NCBI GenBank assembly: GCA_921293015.1
Contig: OV121094.1
Coordinates: forward strand, 3,090,764 to 3,154,763
Length of the DNA: 64,000 nt
Reading direction: 5' to 3'
From: Phorcus lineatus
Lineage: Eukaryota; Mollusca; Gastropoda; Trochida; Trochidae
Positions within the stretch are counted from its first letter, which is position 1. Each line of letters opens with the position of its first letter. This document shows positions 49,101-61,798 of the stretch, one piece after another. Below the pieces are notes generated by a model. The model was not told the DNA's origin and ran no database searches. It was given only the letters and a program-made list of their open reading frames with translations. Position numbers and translations under genes: made by a program.

Positions 49101-51788
49101 TTTTCATGGGAAATGGGTATAAAGGAATTCCTAACACTTGAAAGTGTGTTATTTGACTTTTTAGAAACGTGTTCATATTTTCAATGGCTGTAATCAGTGC
49201 ATTTTTCAACTTCACATATGCTATGGAATAGGACTGTTTTATACTATTCGGGTTGTTTTAGAAATTACTCGTAGCTGTTGACAAGGCGTTTCCTTATCTC
49301 CAAATCTGTTTAATCTAAAATTCCGAATATAGGGATACTTATTAATACATGATATCAAAGCGCTTAATACTCTGTGTAAGAAAAAAATAATATGCGAAAC
49401 GCATTCATTATGTTTCTTTGAAACATTTGAGAATGATAGGACAAAGAGGTTAACTGTCCCTAAAAGGGGAAGACTATCCTTGGGATACCATGTACTGAAT
49501 AATAGAAATGGGGGTATAAACTTACCTACGTTAAATTGAAACACATGTAAAGGTTACAATTATCAAATTGTAGTAAACGACACCATCTCTTGTCTACTTG
49601 ATGAAGTTCTCTTTGAAAATATTGAAGAAATAGAAACATTCTTTCTTAAATTTACTTGTAAGAAAAAAAAGATTAAAATAATGATAACAAATAATTAAAC
49701 TGATGGAGGTTTTCGAGTTAGTTCTAGAGGCGAAATATTTGACAAAGATAAGCTGGGTGAAAAGACTTGAATTCCTATGATGAAATAAAAATGAATATAG
49801 TTTTAGATTTAAATGTCAATAAATGACCTCTTTCAGTACAACCAAACATTCATCATAAGTTTATAAGTGTCTACGATAATAGAAACGCTCTACAAAACCA
49901 AAAGGAAATAAATAATTAAGAAAGTAAACCACTCATCTATCCATTTTCATCCACAACGGGGAATGCTAACACTATAGAATGACATCACAAATGTTTTAAA
50001 TCATGAAGTAATGACATAACACAATGTTAAGATATAAAAAAAGTTTTAGCCAGCGCATTATTGAACACATCAGAGTAACATTAAGTGTTAAACGAATACT
50101 ACTTCTTTAACGTTAACCACAAAACTTAGAGTCTGTACGACTTAATGAAGAAGAATTAATATATAATGTTAAATCAATTGTCTTCATATTTACAACAAGC
50201 CATTGTATTGATTAAAAGTATCAGCAATTGTAGTATTACCTCTCGGTTCGGCGTCCATCTTGTAACACACTTCGCCTTCTTTTTTAGCTTTCATGGGAGC
50301 TACAAAGGTGAGATGGTTGTATTTATTTTCATTTCATAAAAATATGACGTACATGGCATAGGCTTCGGCTACTGGGTAGAATAACATAAACATTTCTCAT
50401 TTGGCTAATAAATAATTAGATAACAAAACAAATATTCAGTATTGTTGATTCAGGTTTATATTCTCAGGAGCAAAGTTATAACGGTCGGATATTCCAAAAT
50501 ATAAGATACTTCTTCATCGTTGATAAAATCCTTTGTAAAGATAAACAAAATTGATCGTTTAACTGTGCAAGTAAAGCACGAGTAAAATGTATATCTATAC
50601 TCTTTGATACTTCCTTACATTTTATGCATGATAATGAGTTTCTTTATAGAAATGGTTTTAGAAATCAATGTTTGGCATCCGATCATAAAATCACGCTGAT
50701 CTACAGAATTCTGTTTTACACCACTTGCTTCATGTCTGTGTCTATTCGTGAAGTCATCATTTAAGATGAATATTCAACCATATGGATCTTTACAGTAAAG
50801 AAACAGATTATCATCATATATCTTGTGCATATGTGTTACCATTGACAATATTTTCAATTGGTTTGGACTTTCTATTAATACCATTACCACTTATGAGCCA
50901 TTCCTTAATGTAATTTTCTCCATCGTAGGTAAAATATTATGATATAACCATATTAAAGTTTGCAGTAAGCTAAAAATTATGACTACAGATCTACATTGAT
51001 AACAGCAAATCGAAAACGAGCTTGATACCTTCTTCTCCATTGGTATAGTTGTTGCCAATCCCATCCTTGACAACACCCAAAACTTTAACATCGTCAGCCT
51101 TCAGTTGCCCTGAGGGTCCCTTCACTTGGATCTCGTGGTCTTCATCCTTGAAGCTACTTGGAGCCGGGGCAGTTCCTACGTTTCCAAAAAAAATTTTAAA
51201 TTAAAAAATACCCATACGTTTAAATACAATGCCATATTGCTTGGCACAGCAAATAGAGTCAACAACATCCCAAAATGATTATTCACTCTCACTCTCACAA
51301 TAAAATACGAAAACACATTTAGATATATATGAGGGCCTCTGATTGTTTGATATAGACAAGGAAAGGTCACAAACACGGTCACAGGACATGCAGAAGTATT
51401 AAGATCGGAAACGCAACAAGGAACGATTTAGGTTCTATATTATTTCAAATAATTTGCGCAAGAAATGATTTATGGGTTCCAACTGATTTTACCGCGAATG
51501 CTGTAAAATACAAGTGATTGGTTCATCGTATTTCAATGTGATTGCGAAGATCCGAGTGATTGGTTCATCGTATTTCAATGTAATTGCAACCAGGTCCGAG
51601 TGATTGGTTAATCTATTTAAATGAGATTGCAACAGGATACCAGTGCGTCCAACATTTGATGAGATTGTTACATTAATCTATTTACCTTTATTGGCGACGC
51701 CTCCCGACACCGCACCGGCGACAGTAAGGTTCTTCACTGTCCCCCCGCTCCCACCATCCACAGAAATCTTCATCGGCATGTCTGTCTG
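46131..51788 (-). CDS. caspase with a short, repeat-bearing prodomain
   Basis: Seven exons, all GT-AG and in phase: 51788-51686 (start codon 51779-51777), 51175-51029, 50299-50240, 48904-48833, 48565-48266, 46673-46484, 46263-46131 with TAA. The product is 331 residues. The p20 part starts near YKMDAEPRGLCYIFNNKKFE and keeps Arg117 (DSRNGTDND), catalytic His174 (FLTHGKDG) and catalytic Cys217 in QSCRG, where most caspases have QACxG. The p10 part has ADFFFGYSTVPGTKSVRN and GSWYIQEL, with substrate-binding Arg266. A likely cleavage site in the linker is LEGD231-G. The 100-residue prodomain has no recognisable CARD or DED; instead it holds two related segments at 5-28 and 47-78. It should be an Asp-specific cysteine protease in cell death or immunity. 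All key residues are present. Confidence 0.92.
47532..47638 (+). repeat. 40-base tandem repeat, 2.7 copies
   Basis: Units 47532-47571 and 47572-47611 are identical, and 47612-47638 is a partial third. They lie in the caspase intron between the catalytic Cys exon and the p10 exon. Identity suggests a recent expansion. Confidence 0.97.
51514..51648 (+). repeat. 42-44-base tandem repeat, three copies
   Basis: Units start at 51514, 51556 and 51600, each beginning GTGATTGGTT. They contain ATTGG (CCAAT on the other strand) and lie in the first caspase intron, less than 200 bases from the start codon exon. A regulatory role is possible but unproven. Confidence 0.9.
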
Positions 51789-54700
51789 CTGATCCAAACA
51801 GAAAAAAACCATTAGGAATACGGATGGTAGTTGTTATGAGCCGGTTAAATATGATTTACGGTTAGAGAAATCTAGTTCAATTTTAGGGACACAGAGAATG
51901 TTGTTGGAGGCAAATGTGTTCAATGATTCTCAGTGGGTTTTTATCGAAAATTACGACTTGCTGAAAATTACCATTTTAGTGGTAATCATGCATTAGTAAA
52001 GCACTTTAATTTAGTATAGCTACAATTTGAGGTTAGAGTCGTCTGTGATCCACAATGTGCCAATGCACTGAGGCTACCAATTAGATCAATTTCAGACAGG
52101 ATGAAAACTTTATGTTGGCAGTGTTTGATAGGTTTTTACTTTTCTACATTCTTACGTAAGTTTTTTTAGTGTATAATTCATATATATTGACTTATCTATT
52201 ATTTTAAGAAAGTAAAATGAAAATAGAGATTTTGTTAAAACTATAATCAGTATAAATAGTATTATGGTACGCATCAGGCCACAATTATTTTTAGGAAACA
52301 CACGTTTGCAACCTTTAGCTTATGAAGCATTCATGTTACACACACACAACTCAATAATGTGCACAGAAATGACTTTCAAGTACGTTTCTACAGTTTCATA
52401 CATTAAAGGGCCACAGAGTATGTTGTTTTGAGTCAATATGTCAAACTTCATAATTGCTGTCGTTTTATCAAGAAGTAATGGGTGTTTCTGAAAACTTAGT
52501 GCTTATTTATTCAGTATAATTACGATAAAGAGATTAAATTCGTGTTTCGTGATCGAAAACCGGACAATGGCGCGTGCTAATAAATCAAATGTAATTTTGG
52601 AAAATCATTTACAGCGAAGACAAAGACAATATTAATTGGTAGTCTTTAGTAGGTCATTTAACTAATGTATATTTAAAATGGACATAGAATTTCAAATTTC
52701 TAACATTTATGTTGCTATTTATCAATTATCATTGAAAACAAGAAATATAATAATTTTGACATTTTAGAGACGTAAGGTGAAAGTTTAGAGGGACTATTTG
52801 AATTTAACCCAGCATACATGGTATTTCGACTTTACTTGAATCTTATGAAAAATCCCAAAACATACTCTGTATCACTAGTACTTTAACGACATTGTTCTGT
52901 TAATATACAAAAATTCAAAGCTTTTATTATAATTCGCTTAGTCAACATTAACCCATATTCTGCAAATGATGGTTCGCAAGCAGCTAGGCGAAATATTCAC
53001 TGCAATGGCTTTACACATTAAATACTAGAAATTATGTCATTTGCCGATACTTATTACTTACAAGGCAACAACTACTTTTGATACAACATGACAACCTTAT
53101 AAATAAACAAAGTCGGCATTCACCTCTTAAAACCCTATTAAGTCAGCAAATATGAAATCGCGTACAACTGTGAAAACATGTACTCACATTTCAAATTGAC
53201 AGAAAGTTATAAAGAAGACACAGCAGTTTCATTTTTATATATGCCTTGACTTGGATCATTTCTTTAAATATTGGGGTTTTCCAGCGAATGACGAAATCAC
53301 CGTTGCTGACTGTTGCTAAAAATACTCAACAGACAGGCTTAGGCTTTATAATGGCGTTTCAAGCTTGAAGAAATAGGTCATTGTCTTTTTGGCCTTGATA
53401 TACTGCTCATTTTAACACTATGACACACCTCTTTCCTTCCAGAATCTTCCGCAGTACAGTTACAAAAAAAGTGATTGAAGGTAGCCTCTTAACCATAAGC
53501 GAATTACAGATAGTCAAAAGAACTCTTGGAAATGAGAATACCATCTATCTATTACATGTATACTACTGCACTTACAATTAGATGATCGGCGTTGCATCGA
53601 TATACCTCGATATGTAATTTGTCGTATATGACAGATGTAAATAAATTACATAAACATCTCGATATAATGCACCATGGAAAACCAAAACTGTTACAGAATT
53701 TAACGGTCGCTCTCAACGAAACTAGGCGAATTACAGTATTTTGGTAAGTTGGTGTTAGACTGTAACCCGCGTAGTCCATAAGGGCATTAACCAGCCAGAT
53801 TGGCTATGAATATTCATTAGATGGATGATGATTGGCAGATGTTAGCGTTGTAAGAGTAGGCTACCGTAATACACGAATGAATAGTCAGACTGGTTAAGTT
53901 AGCATGGATTTGGTTACATAAACTTTACGCTTTGTACATTTGATGATTCTTATCGAAGTTTTATTACATGCTTTGGAATAATTCAATGTAGCAAATTAAA
54001 ATTCTTGTTAATTACTGCCTTACCTTAAAATGCATATATTGATGAGAGTTTCAAGAATTTTTAACCTTTGACGTGATTGCTGATGTTAAATAAGATATGT
54101 AATTGTATACTGTTTATGAATATAATGTTTCTTATGACGTGTATACTAAAATATTTTAGCATTTAAGCAGGTATTCTGTGTCCTTGTGTTAACTACCAAA
54201 TATCGCAGCTGTTAAAAGCTATCGATGTTAAAAAGGTATTTGGATATTTGGTCCAGAGTATATTCAAGTTAAAGTTTGTAAATATCAGCCCTTGTTTAAT
54301 TAGTTATAACTTCGAATATTTATTTCAAGGAACTACATCTAAGTGAACTGAATATTTATTTCAAGGAACTACATGTAAGTGAACTTGATACTAAGGAATC
54401 GAAATAAAATCTTACTTAAACTTCCCTGTTGTTATCGGAAATGCACAGATAAGACTACTTTATGGTGTGTTGTTAAATCATAAACTATCAAGGATTTTGA
54501 AATCATTATTATTAAGTCTAACTATACCCATCTACATATCATGCTTGGCTATTTATCGTAAAATATATAAATGCCGGTAGGGACGTAATTAAGGCTTATA
54601 CTTTTACATTGAGTAGGGTGTAGTAAAACCTTGTCCGTTAACATTCTGATTTTTCTATATTCAAACCGCATTCATCAGGTGTTAACTTATTAAGAAAGAC

Positions 54701-55966
54701 CTCAGGAGGAAAGACTTTCTGTCTTCTTATTTCCTGAACATGACTTACTCCTTAATTCAATATGTGGCAAGTGTGAAATTCTAGCGTAAAGATTAAGATG
54801 GAAACCCTGATTTCTATATCAATGTAGGAGATCTATTCTTGGAAGACTGTTTTAAGTAATATTCACACACATAAGATAAGCTCTTAACACTCCTATACAT
54901 TCTTGAGTTTTGAAAGTACCTTTTTTATATTACATATGAAAAGCGAAAGAAGAAAGATATAACATATGAATTTGGAAATACATTTCCTTAGTTATAACAA
55001 CATAGAGTATCAATACTGTATAAAGTAGTACATGTATGTCAAAAATCTTGGCATATATTAACTATATAAGACAAGATATCTAAAGACAAGAAAATCTTAT
55101 AAAAGTAGGAGTCATGTAGCACAATCAGCACACTTCGTAGATTCAACAAAAGCACGTAGGAGTTTTCTGGTCGGAAGACCGGCTTTAATGATGATAACAA
55201 TCTGGGATAATGATGATAACAATATGGAATGTTTCTTCTTCTTCTCCAGGCCCGTGGTCGTAGAACGTCTTGACTCTAGCTGTACCTGGGTTGGTTCTCT
55301 CTCTACTATCTCAATCGTGGTTATTTATACATGAACATATTCAGTAGCTAACAACAGTAGGTGTTGAAATCACCTATCACTCTGACAACTTATCAGCTTG
55401 TTGATTATCACTTAAGCTTCTTTGGTAAATGGGATTTGTAGCCATAACATGACTATGTTACAGTCATCCTGAATTTGAATTTTTATGTTAGTGGTCACAT
55501 GGCAAAACATATAAATTTTAATAAACTATATACATTTAAAGCTATGAAAATAATAAGCATACATTTATTGCAATTCTGATGAAGGAAGATTAACATTGAG
55601 ACACACACAAATTCACACACTCACATCCACACATACTAGTATTAACATGAATCCCACTACATAAGAGTTTACACTTGAAACCCACCACACATTGATAACG
55701 ATCATATTGGATTCAACTAAAAATGCAACATAATTGTAATTAGATAAATATCTAATTTTAAAAATCGTAAAATTGAATATGAAATAAAATATATTAAATA
55801 TGGTTTAGGTATACATTTAGACTTCCTGCAGCTATCGTTAGTGTTTTTCTAGATAGTGTCGGTGATATCTAAATTCACCTTCTGCATCCAAGGTTTGGGT
55901 TTATTTTGGAGGTCTCGGGAATAACTATATAAATTATGTAATTTATGTACTAGGGTAAATGTTTAG
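51789..55966. other. no gene seen; caspase upstream region
   Basis: AT-rich DNA between the caspase start exon and the LINE. Since the start exon is preceded by an acceptor-like AG, a 5' UTR exon and promoter probably lie here but I could not place them. There is a 36-base tandem repeat at 54314-54385. A C/T-rich stretch around 55235-55330 is unlike its surroundings and unassigned. Confidence 0.5.
54314..54385 (+). repeat. 36-base tandem repeat, two copies
   Basis: Units 54314-54349 and 54350-54385 differ at one base. Confidence 0.95.
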
Positions 55967-55997
55967 GAAGAAGAAGAAGAAGAAGAAGAAGAAGAAA
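55967..55997 (+). repeat. (GAA)n microsatellite, 3' tail of the LINE
   Basis: About ten GAA units at the LINE 3' end, read as (TTC)n in the element's orientation. Confidence 0.95.
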
Positions 55998-58689
55998 ATA
56001 TTTTATTTAGGTGTCACACAACGTACAATCATAAAAACAGTAAGATATCAATATAGAGTACGTTGTCCGGCCAACAATGGCCTACGAGACACCAAAACAC
56101 TCTAAGAGCGCTTAAGCGCTAAAAATAACTAAAATATGTTATATAAAATCATATTTTAAAAGTTAAATATTGCTTATAACATGGTGCTTTTTCTGCGTCT
56201 AAACATTGCAGAAAGTGTAGCGGCAAGTGATGGGGAAAGTTGGGGGAGCTGCATAATAAATATTAATTGGTCTGTTGAGGACATATTTATAAACTGGTAA
56301 TTAATAGCTTTTGCCTTATGCCATAAAGGGGATCTAATATCCGAATAAAATTGGCAAGAAGTAAGAAAATGAGTCTCATCTTCGACTGCACTGGAATTAC
56401 AATATTTGCAAATACGTTGATTTAATGGTGTTTGGGGGCGGGCAAAACGACCTAATTCCACCTCTAAGGGGAGAGAACCGCATCTTAACTTAGCGAGAAT
56501 ACTTCGATGAGAGCGGTCTAATACTGAGCGGACATAGGGTGAAACTGTCAAGGTTCTTTTAAATAATCTAAATGTTCGAAGCTTATTACCATTAACTTGT
56601 CTGTTGTCGTTCCATAGACCACGTAACCAATTATCCTGATCTAAAGTGATAATTTTTTCACTAACTGCAATAAACTCCCTTTGAGTAACAGAAGATAAAT
56701 CATGAATTGGAACATTAACTTGCCTGATGAGATTTAGAACAACATTATCCCAGGATTTTCTAAACCTCAGCGACCATGTTTTAATACAACTAGTCAATCT
56801 TGATGGTTCAGCCATATTTAATTTCCGCCAAAAGCGGATAATTTCGATTTTTTGTTTAGAAATGCAAGATAACCACCCCATTTCGCCCCGTACTGCAAGA
56901 TTTGCAGTTTTATTACCAACGCCTAGAAAAAACCGGCTAGCCCTGTTTTGAACTGTGTTAATACTTTTAAATTCTTTAGTACCCCAAATAGCTGAACCAT
57001 AAGATAAAATCGGTTGCACAAGATTATCATACAATGAGTTGAAAACATCATAGGCCATTCCTCCCACTGTTTTAAACTTACTAATGATTACACTAAGTGC
57101 TCTGCTTGCTGACTTAGCAATTTCATTGGCTGTAAAATTTAGATTCAAGTGTTCATTTAGCCAAATGCCCAAATACTTATATGCATGTATAATTTCAATC
57201 ACTTCCGGGCCACAAGTAAAATCAAAACAAGATTTATCAATAGAATTGGGTCTGTAATGAACAATTTTAGTTTTTTTACTGTTAATTTGAAGACGCCATT
57301 TTCTGCACCAGGAAGAAACACAATTAAGCATACGCTGTAGAGAATTTTCATCAGCAGCAAGCAGAGCAATATCGTCAGCATATAACAGTAAACTGACCAT
57401 CCTTCCGTCCACATCAATACCACACCCTAAACTATTAATTTCCTCAACCAAATCATTAATATAAAGAGAGAATAAAGTAGGCGACAAGACGCAACCCTGC
57501 TTTACGCCACTGTTTACTGAAAAGTTATCCGTGTAGTAACCATTTATGGAAACACAAGATTTATTATTATCATACAGAGACCGGACCGCAAGGTAAAACT
57601 TTCCATTCACACCAAGCTGTAAAAGTTTATACCACATACAATTTCTGTTGACCCTATCAAACGCCTTCATAGCGTCAATATAACAAACGAATGTGGAACG
57701 TTTCAAAGACTTCCTGTTAGCAATGATATTATACAAACTATAAATATGTTCAACTGTGCTACGCTTATTACGAAAACCGTTCTGCTCCTCGGTCAAAAGA
57801 TCATTATATTCTAACCACTTTGTGAACCTGGAATTTAAGATATCAGAATAAACCTTACATGGAATAGATAATAGAGATATACCCCGATAACCCAAAGGAT
57901 CGGTTGGGTCTGTATCCGCCTTCTTGATTGGAAAGATGATACTATTACGCCAAATATCAGGACATACATTATTCTCAAAACAAAAGGTAAAAACTTTAAG
58001 AAGAGCTTCAATGGTAGCACTATTCTTAAGCGATTCAGCAGGTAGTAGATCAAAGCCAACAGCCTTTCCACATTTAGCGCGACTAACCGCAGAGACAACC
58101 TCTTCACGTGAAATAGGGGCATCGAAGTATCAAACTGACCGGGAGCAACCTGATTGCTGGTAACAACCTCTGAAACCTCACGTAGATGATCATTATCGAA
58201 CTCCGGAACACTGTCAGCATTATATAATGACTCATAATCATCCTTCCATGCATTCAAAACAGTATTCCTATCTGAGAATGGTGTACCGTTACGAGTTACC
58301 TCCCATGGGATACTACCACGCCTTTCATTCCCTATTCCTATTTCACCAATAGCTTTCCAAAAGTCCTTGCTGTTTTTACCACTGTACTTATCTAACAATC
58401 GTTTTTGCTCAGACGCCTGATACAATCGCCTATGTCTACGTAACAACCTATCAAAGCTCTTCCTTTCTGCAATATAATTACGACGAAAAATGCCTTTCCT
58501 AAATGGAGATTTACACTTCAACCATTCCCTTTCACATGAGCGGACACAATCCCACTGAACCTGAAGCTCCTCACACCAATAAGGTTTATAAAAAGACTTA
58601 CTCGAATTTACCTGTTTCTTGCTAGATACACAACCGGCCTTCTTATCAAGCTCAACATACATACACGACAAAAACTCATCATATGCTCC

Positions 58690-60804
58690 CAATCTGATTA
58701 AAATCAGATGAAGTATCGCGCGCTTAACATTTGTCCATCATCAATATGCGATACTAACATCTGACACTATCCCGCTAGAAGGGTCACCAGATTGACCTTC
58801 GTCCTTGAACTCCCAACCAACAACCTATTGAAATATAACCAATCAGATTACGCGTTACTTCCATTGTTCGGGTCACCGTTAAAAGGGCGGACGAAGTACA
58901 CGAAATGGCTTGCGGTGATCTCGTAGATAAAAAATTTCGTAGATACGGGAATTTCGTTGACAACACAACTTCATAGACAGTGAATTCGAGGCAGTATAAA
59001 AAATTATTTCTAAGTCAATATTGGCTATTATTTTTAATTATTATTATCTTTTATAGTAGTTTATATCATCCCAGGTAGCAATTCAGCATCGTGCGCCATC
59101 GTTTATCAACGCTGGTGCGGCACTGGGCCAGTAGTGGCATGCTGTATAAAACCGGCACTGGCCAGTACTTATACCATACTGAAAATATCAGCATTTTGGC
59201 TTGTCATGTCGACTTCGGACCCTCATATAAATTGTTAAACACTCTTAGAACTTCCAGATGGTGATCAATATTGAATGTTACATATTAAATTGTTTTAATT
59301 ATTTCAGTCCGAACTTTTGTCTATATAGCAATGTTTGTATTGTTATATAAAATAAGATGAAATATTACAATACTAACAGGAGAAGGGGACAAAGTGAAAT
59401 TGCTATCGATCGAGAAATGTGAATATTCAAAACTAAACCTTCACCTACAACATAGGAACGGTCATCGGAATATAAATATAACTTTCAGATATTGAAGATG
59501 ACAAAGCATCAGAAATAATAACTGACATCAGTAATTCATTTGTAAATGATATAGTATATCATTCATATATTATTGATTTATCATTCATTTTAGTTCAGTC
59601 AAACGAAAGGCAAAGCATTAGACAGGAGGGCCTGTTACCTTAATTTATTTTTTTAAAAGATCAAACATGAACTAAAAGAATTGATAATAACACATGAATA
59701 TTGGATTACTTTAATAGTTTCAAAATACAACAATATTGATAATTATAGTTTTATTCACTTTATTTCTTTAATCGAACCTATTAGTGTTCGAATCCTTGAG
59801 TTGGATAAATAAAGGTTTGTTATTATTACTTCTCATCCTGTTTTAAAACCTGTCTACGAATTCACTGCTCGATTTGTCTACGAGTTCACCGGATTTCGTG
59901 TCTACGAAATTGTTTTGTCTACGAAATCACTGCATCCCCGCGAAATAGCTGAAGAATTTGGAAATTCCGAACTCAAAGTCGAACAAGTAAAAATTTTGCA
60001 TTGTTTACTGGACCGTTAAGATTCACATGTATTGTAAGGTGGTCAAAGCAAGAAACGAACTCGCTTCGCGTCGGATCGTTGTCAGCTTCTGCAAACCCCC
60101 CGATCGGGTACTAGTTCCCGTTCGGGAACCAACACCCCGATCGGGATAATAAAACCGTCTAAAACACGGACAAAAGTGTTATTTTACTTTTTCTTTTTTT
60201 AATTTCACATTGGCGCATCACGACGAAGGAATCTACAGGTAAACAAACCTTTCGGTCTTTATAGTATTTACTCTCTCTCTTCACTTAAACGCAGTTTTTC
60301 TTTAAAATACTTTCTTACAATTTAAGCACCCGTTTCTGAAATTTCCTTCTGCACAAACGAGAAACCACATATCACGCAAATGTTCGTCTTACAAAACACC
60401 CGTTTGGGTGTAAGACAGGAGGACATGGCGCCTTCTGTCAATATCTACATGTCAATATTCAATGATCGCTGAAGAAACATGCTGACTCCAACATCTTTGT
60501 GTAGAAGCGCATATGCAAGGGAAACCCACCGCGGAATACACCGAACGAAGCACTTGGAACAGATCGGCTGTTTTCGCCATGCCTAACTCCGCGCAACACC
60601 AAACATACGCTGTATGGAGTCCAGGCTGATGGCATTAATAGCCTAGAATTTGATTGGTTAATTCTCGTAAGCCCGGGACATTCAACTTAACGGGGCAGTG
60701 TCAGATGGAATATAGCTTGTTAAACTGAAACGAAACGAAACGAAACGGAAATAAAACGAAACGAAATTAAATAAGCGGAATTCCATCTGATTTTAATCAG
60801 ATTG
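58690..60804. mobile_element. 2.1-kb non-autonomous DNA transposon with self-palindromic ends
   Basis: Perfect 21-base terminal inverted repeats (58690-58710 and 60784-60804, starting CAATCTGATTAAAATCAG) and perfect 10-base target duplications CATATGCTCC at 58680-58689 and 60805-60814. Removing the element plus one duplication restores the reading N-G-A-Y-D-E-F across the LINE. The end repeat contains its own palindrome (CTGATT...AATCAG). A 9-10-base duplication is usual for Mutator-like elements, so a MULE derivative is my best guess. It has no transposase frame. Inside are clustered TCTACGA motifs (59852-59926, and inverted near 58920-58945), a GATCGG palindrome cluster near 60098-60147 and a CGAAA repeat near its right end. 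Confidence 0.9.
60727..60766 (+). repeat. CGAAA-type short tandem repeat
   Basis: Imperfect units of (A)CGAAA, about seven copies, near the right end of the 2.1-kb transposon. Confidence 0.85.
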
Positions 60805-61798
60805 CATATGCTCCATTGACATCATTCTGAAGAGACAAGAGAGACTCAATCTTCACAATTGTATCATTAATTAACTCTAATGCTACTTCGTCATTCATGA
60901 AATCAGAGCCAATCCTATCCTTACGATACCTTTTGTGCAATACGTTGTCAGAAAGAGGTATATCATATACACTATTCTTACAATTCTGTGGGGCTGACAT
61001 TTCCCAAACTAAAACTGAGTGATCGGGAATCACAGTTGGCATATTTTGACCTTCAATAATGGACGACATTTTAAAAACATTGAAATCAGAAAAATGAGAC
61101 AAACACTCATGAGTAGTAATGACATAATCAACAACGGAACAGCCATTTTGAACATAAGTACAATCTTGTTTACCGATGCGTCCGTTTAACATACATAAGT
61201 TACAGTCTGTTAAAAAATTTAAAAGTTGATTTCCATAAGAGTTCACAGTAAAATCAATGACATCCCGGTCACAGATTTGGTCTGCTCCTGCAATATAGTC
61301 CTGTTCCGAGCCGACACGGGCGTTAAAGTCCCCACATATGCACACCATACCTTCATTCTGGTATAAGTATAGTTTTTCCAGTAATTGTTCAAAGAACTTC
61401 TCTCCGTCATGAGCTCTGCTTGAACAGGCCGGTGGTAAGTAACATATGCATAACACGAGTTTAAAATCTTGATCAATGCGAGAAGTTAGCTTAAACCAAA
61501 TAATGTCTTCATCACTAGAGTCTAAAATGTCAATATTATAACGTTCAAACAAATTATTATTAAAAAGAGCACCGACACCACCCGAACCACGTTTAGCTCT
61601 GGTGTTGACATATTGTCTGTTATTACCCATCCAAGTGAACCCATTCACTATTAACTTTTCACCTGGTTTTAAGAAAGTTTCACATAGCCCTAAGATATCA
61701 CAGTCTAGTTTATTTAAAACAGATTCTCTAAAAGCTTTGTTGTCGTTTTCACGAGTCGACCAGCCACAACAGTTCCATACACCCAGCCGCAGTTTGTC

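Larger units (their letters stand above)
56174..61798 (-). pseudogene. LINE ORF2 (endonuclease and reverse transcriptase), disrupted
   Basis: The endonuclease part has VWNCCGW, GLCETFL, CGDFNAR, VVDYVI and PDHSVL at catalytic positions. It is cut at GAY by the inserted transposon and resumes as DEFLSCMYVE. A one-base shift near 58127 moves the frame between QFDTS and the part reading PISREEVVSAVSRAKCGKAV. From there the frame is open to 56174: GFRNKRSTVEHIYSL, IDAMKAFDRV, GVKQGCVLSPTLFSLYIND, the catalytic LLLYADDIALLA, and a C-terminal Cys/His cluster CKYCNSSAVEDETHFLTSC. Apart from the insertion and the shift it is well preserved. No ATG lies between the ORF1 stop and the endonuclease. Confidence 0.9.

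Noticed and set aside
55130..55440. Possible solo LTR (C/T-rich stretch starting near TGTAGCAC)
   Set aside because: I found no matching second repeat, primer site or target duplication.
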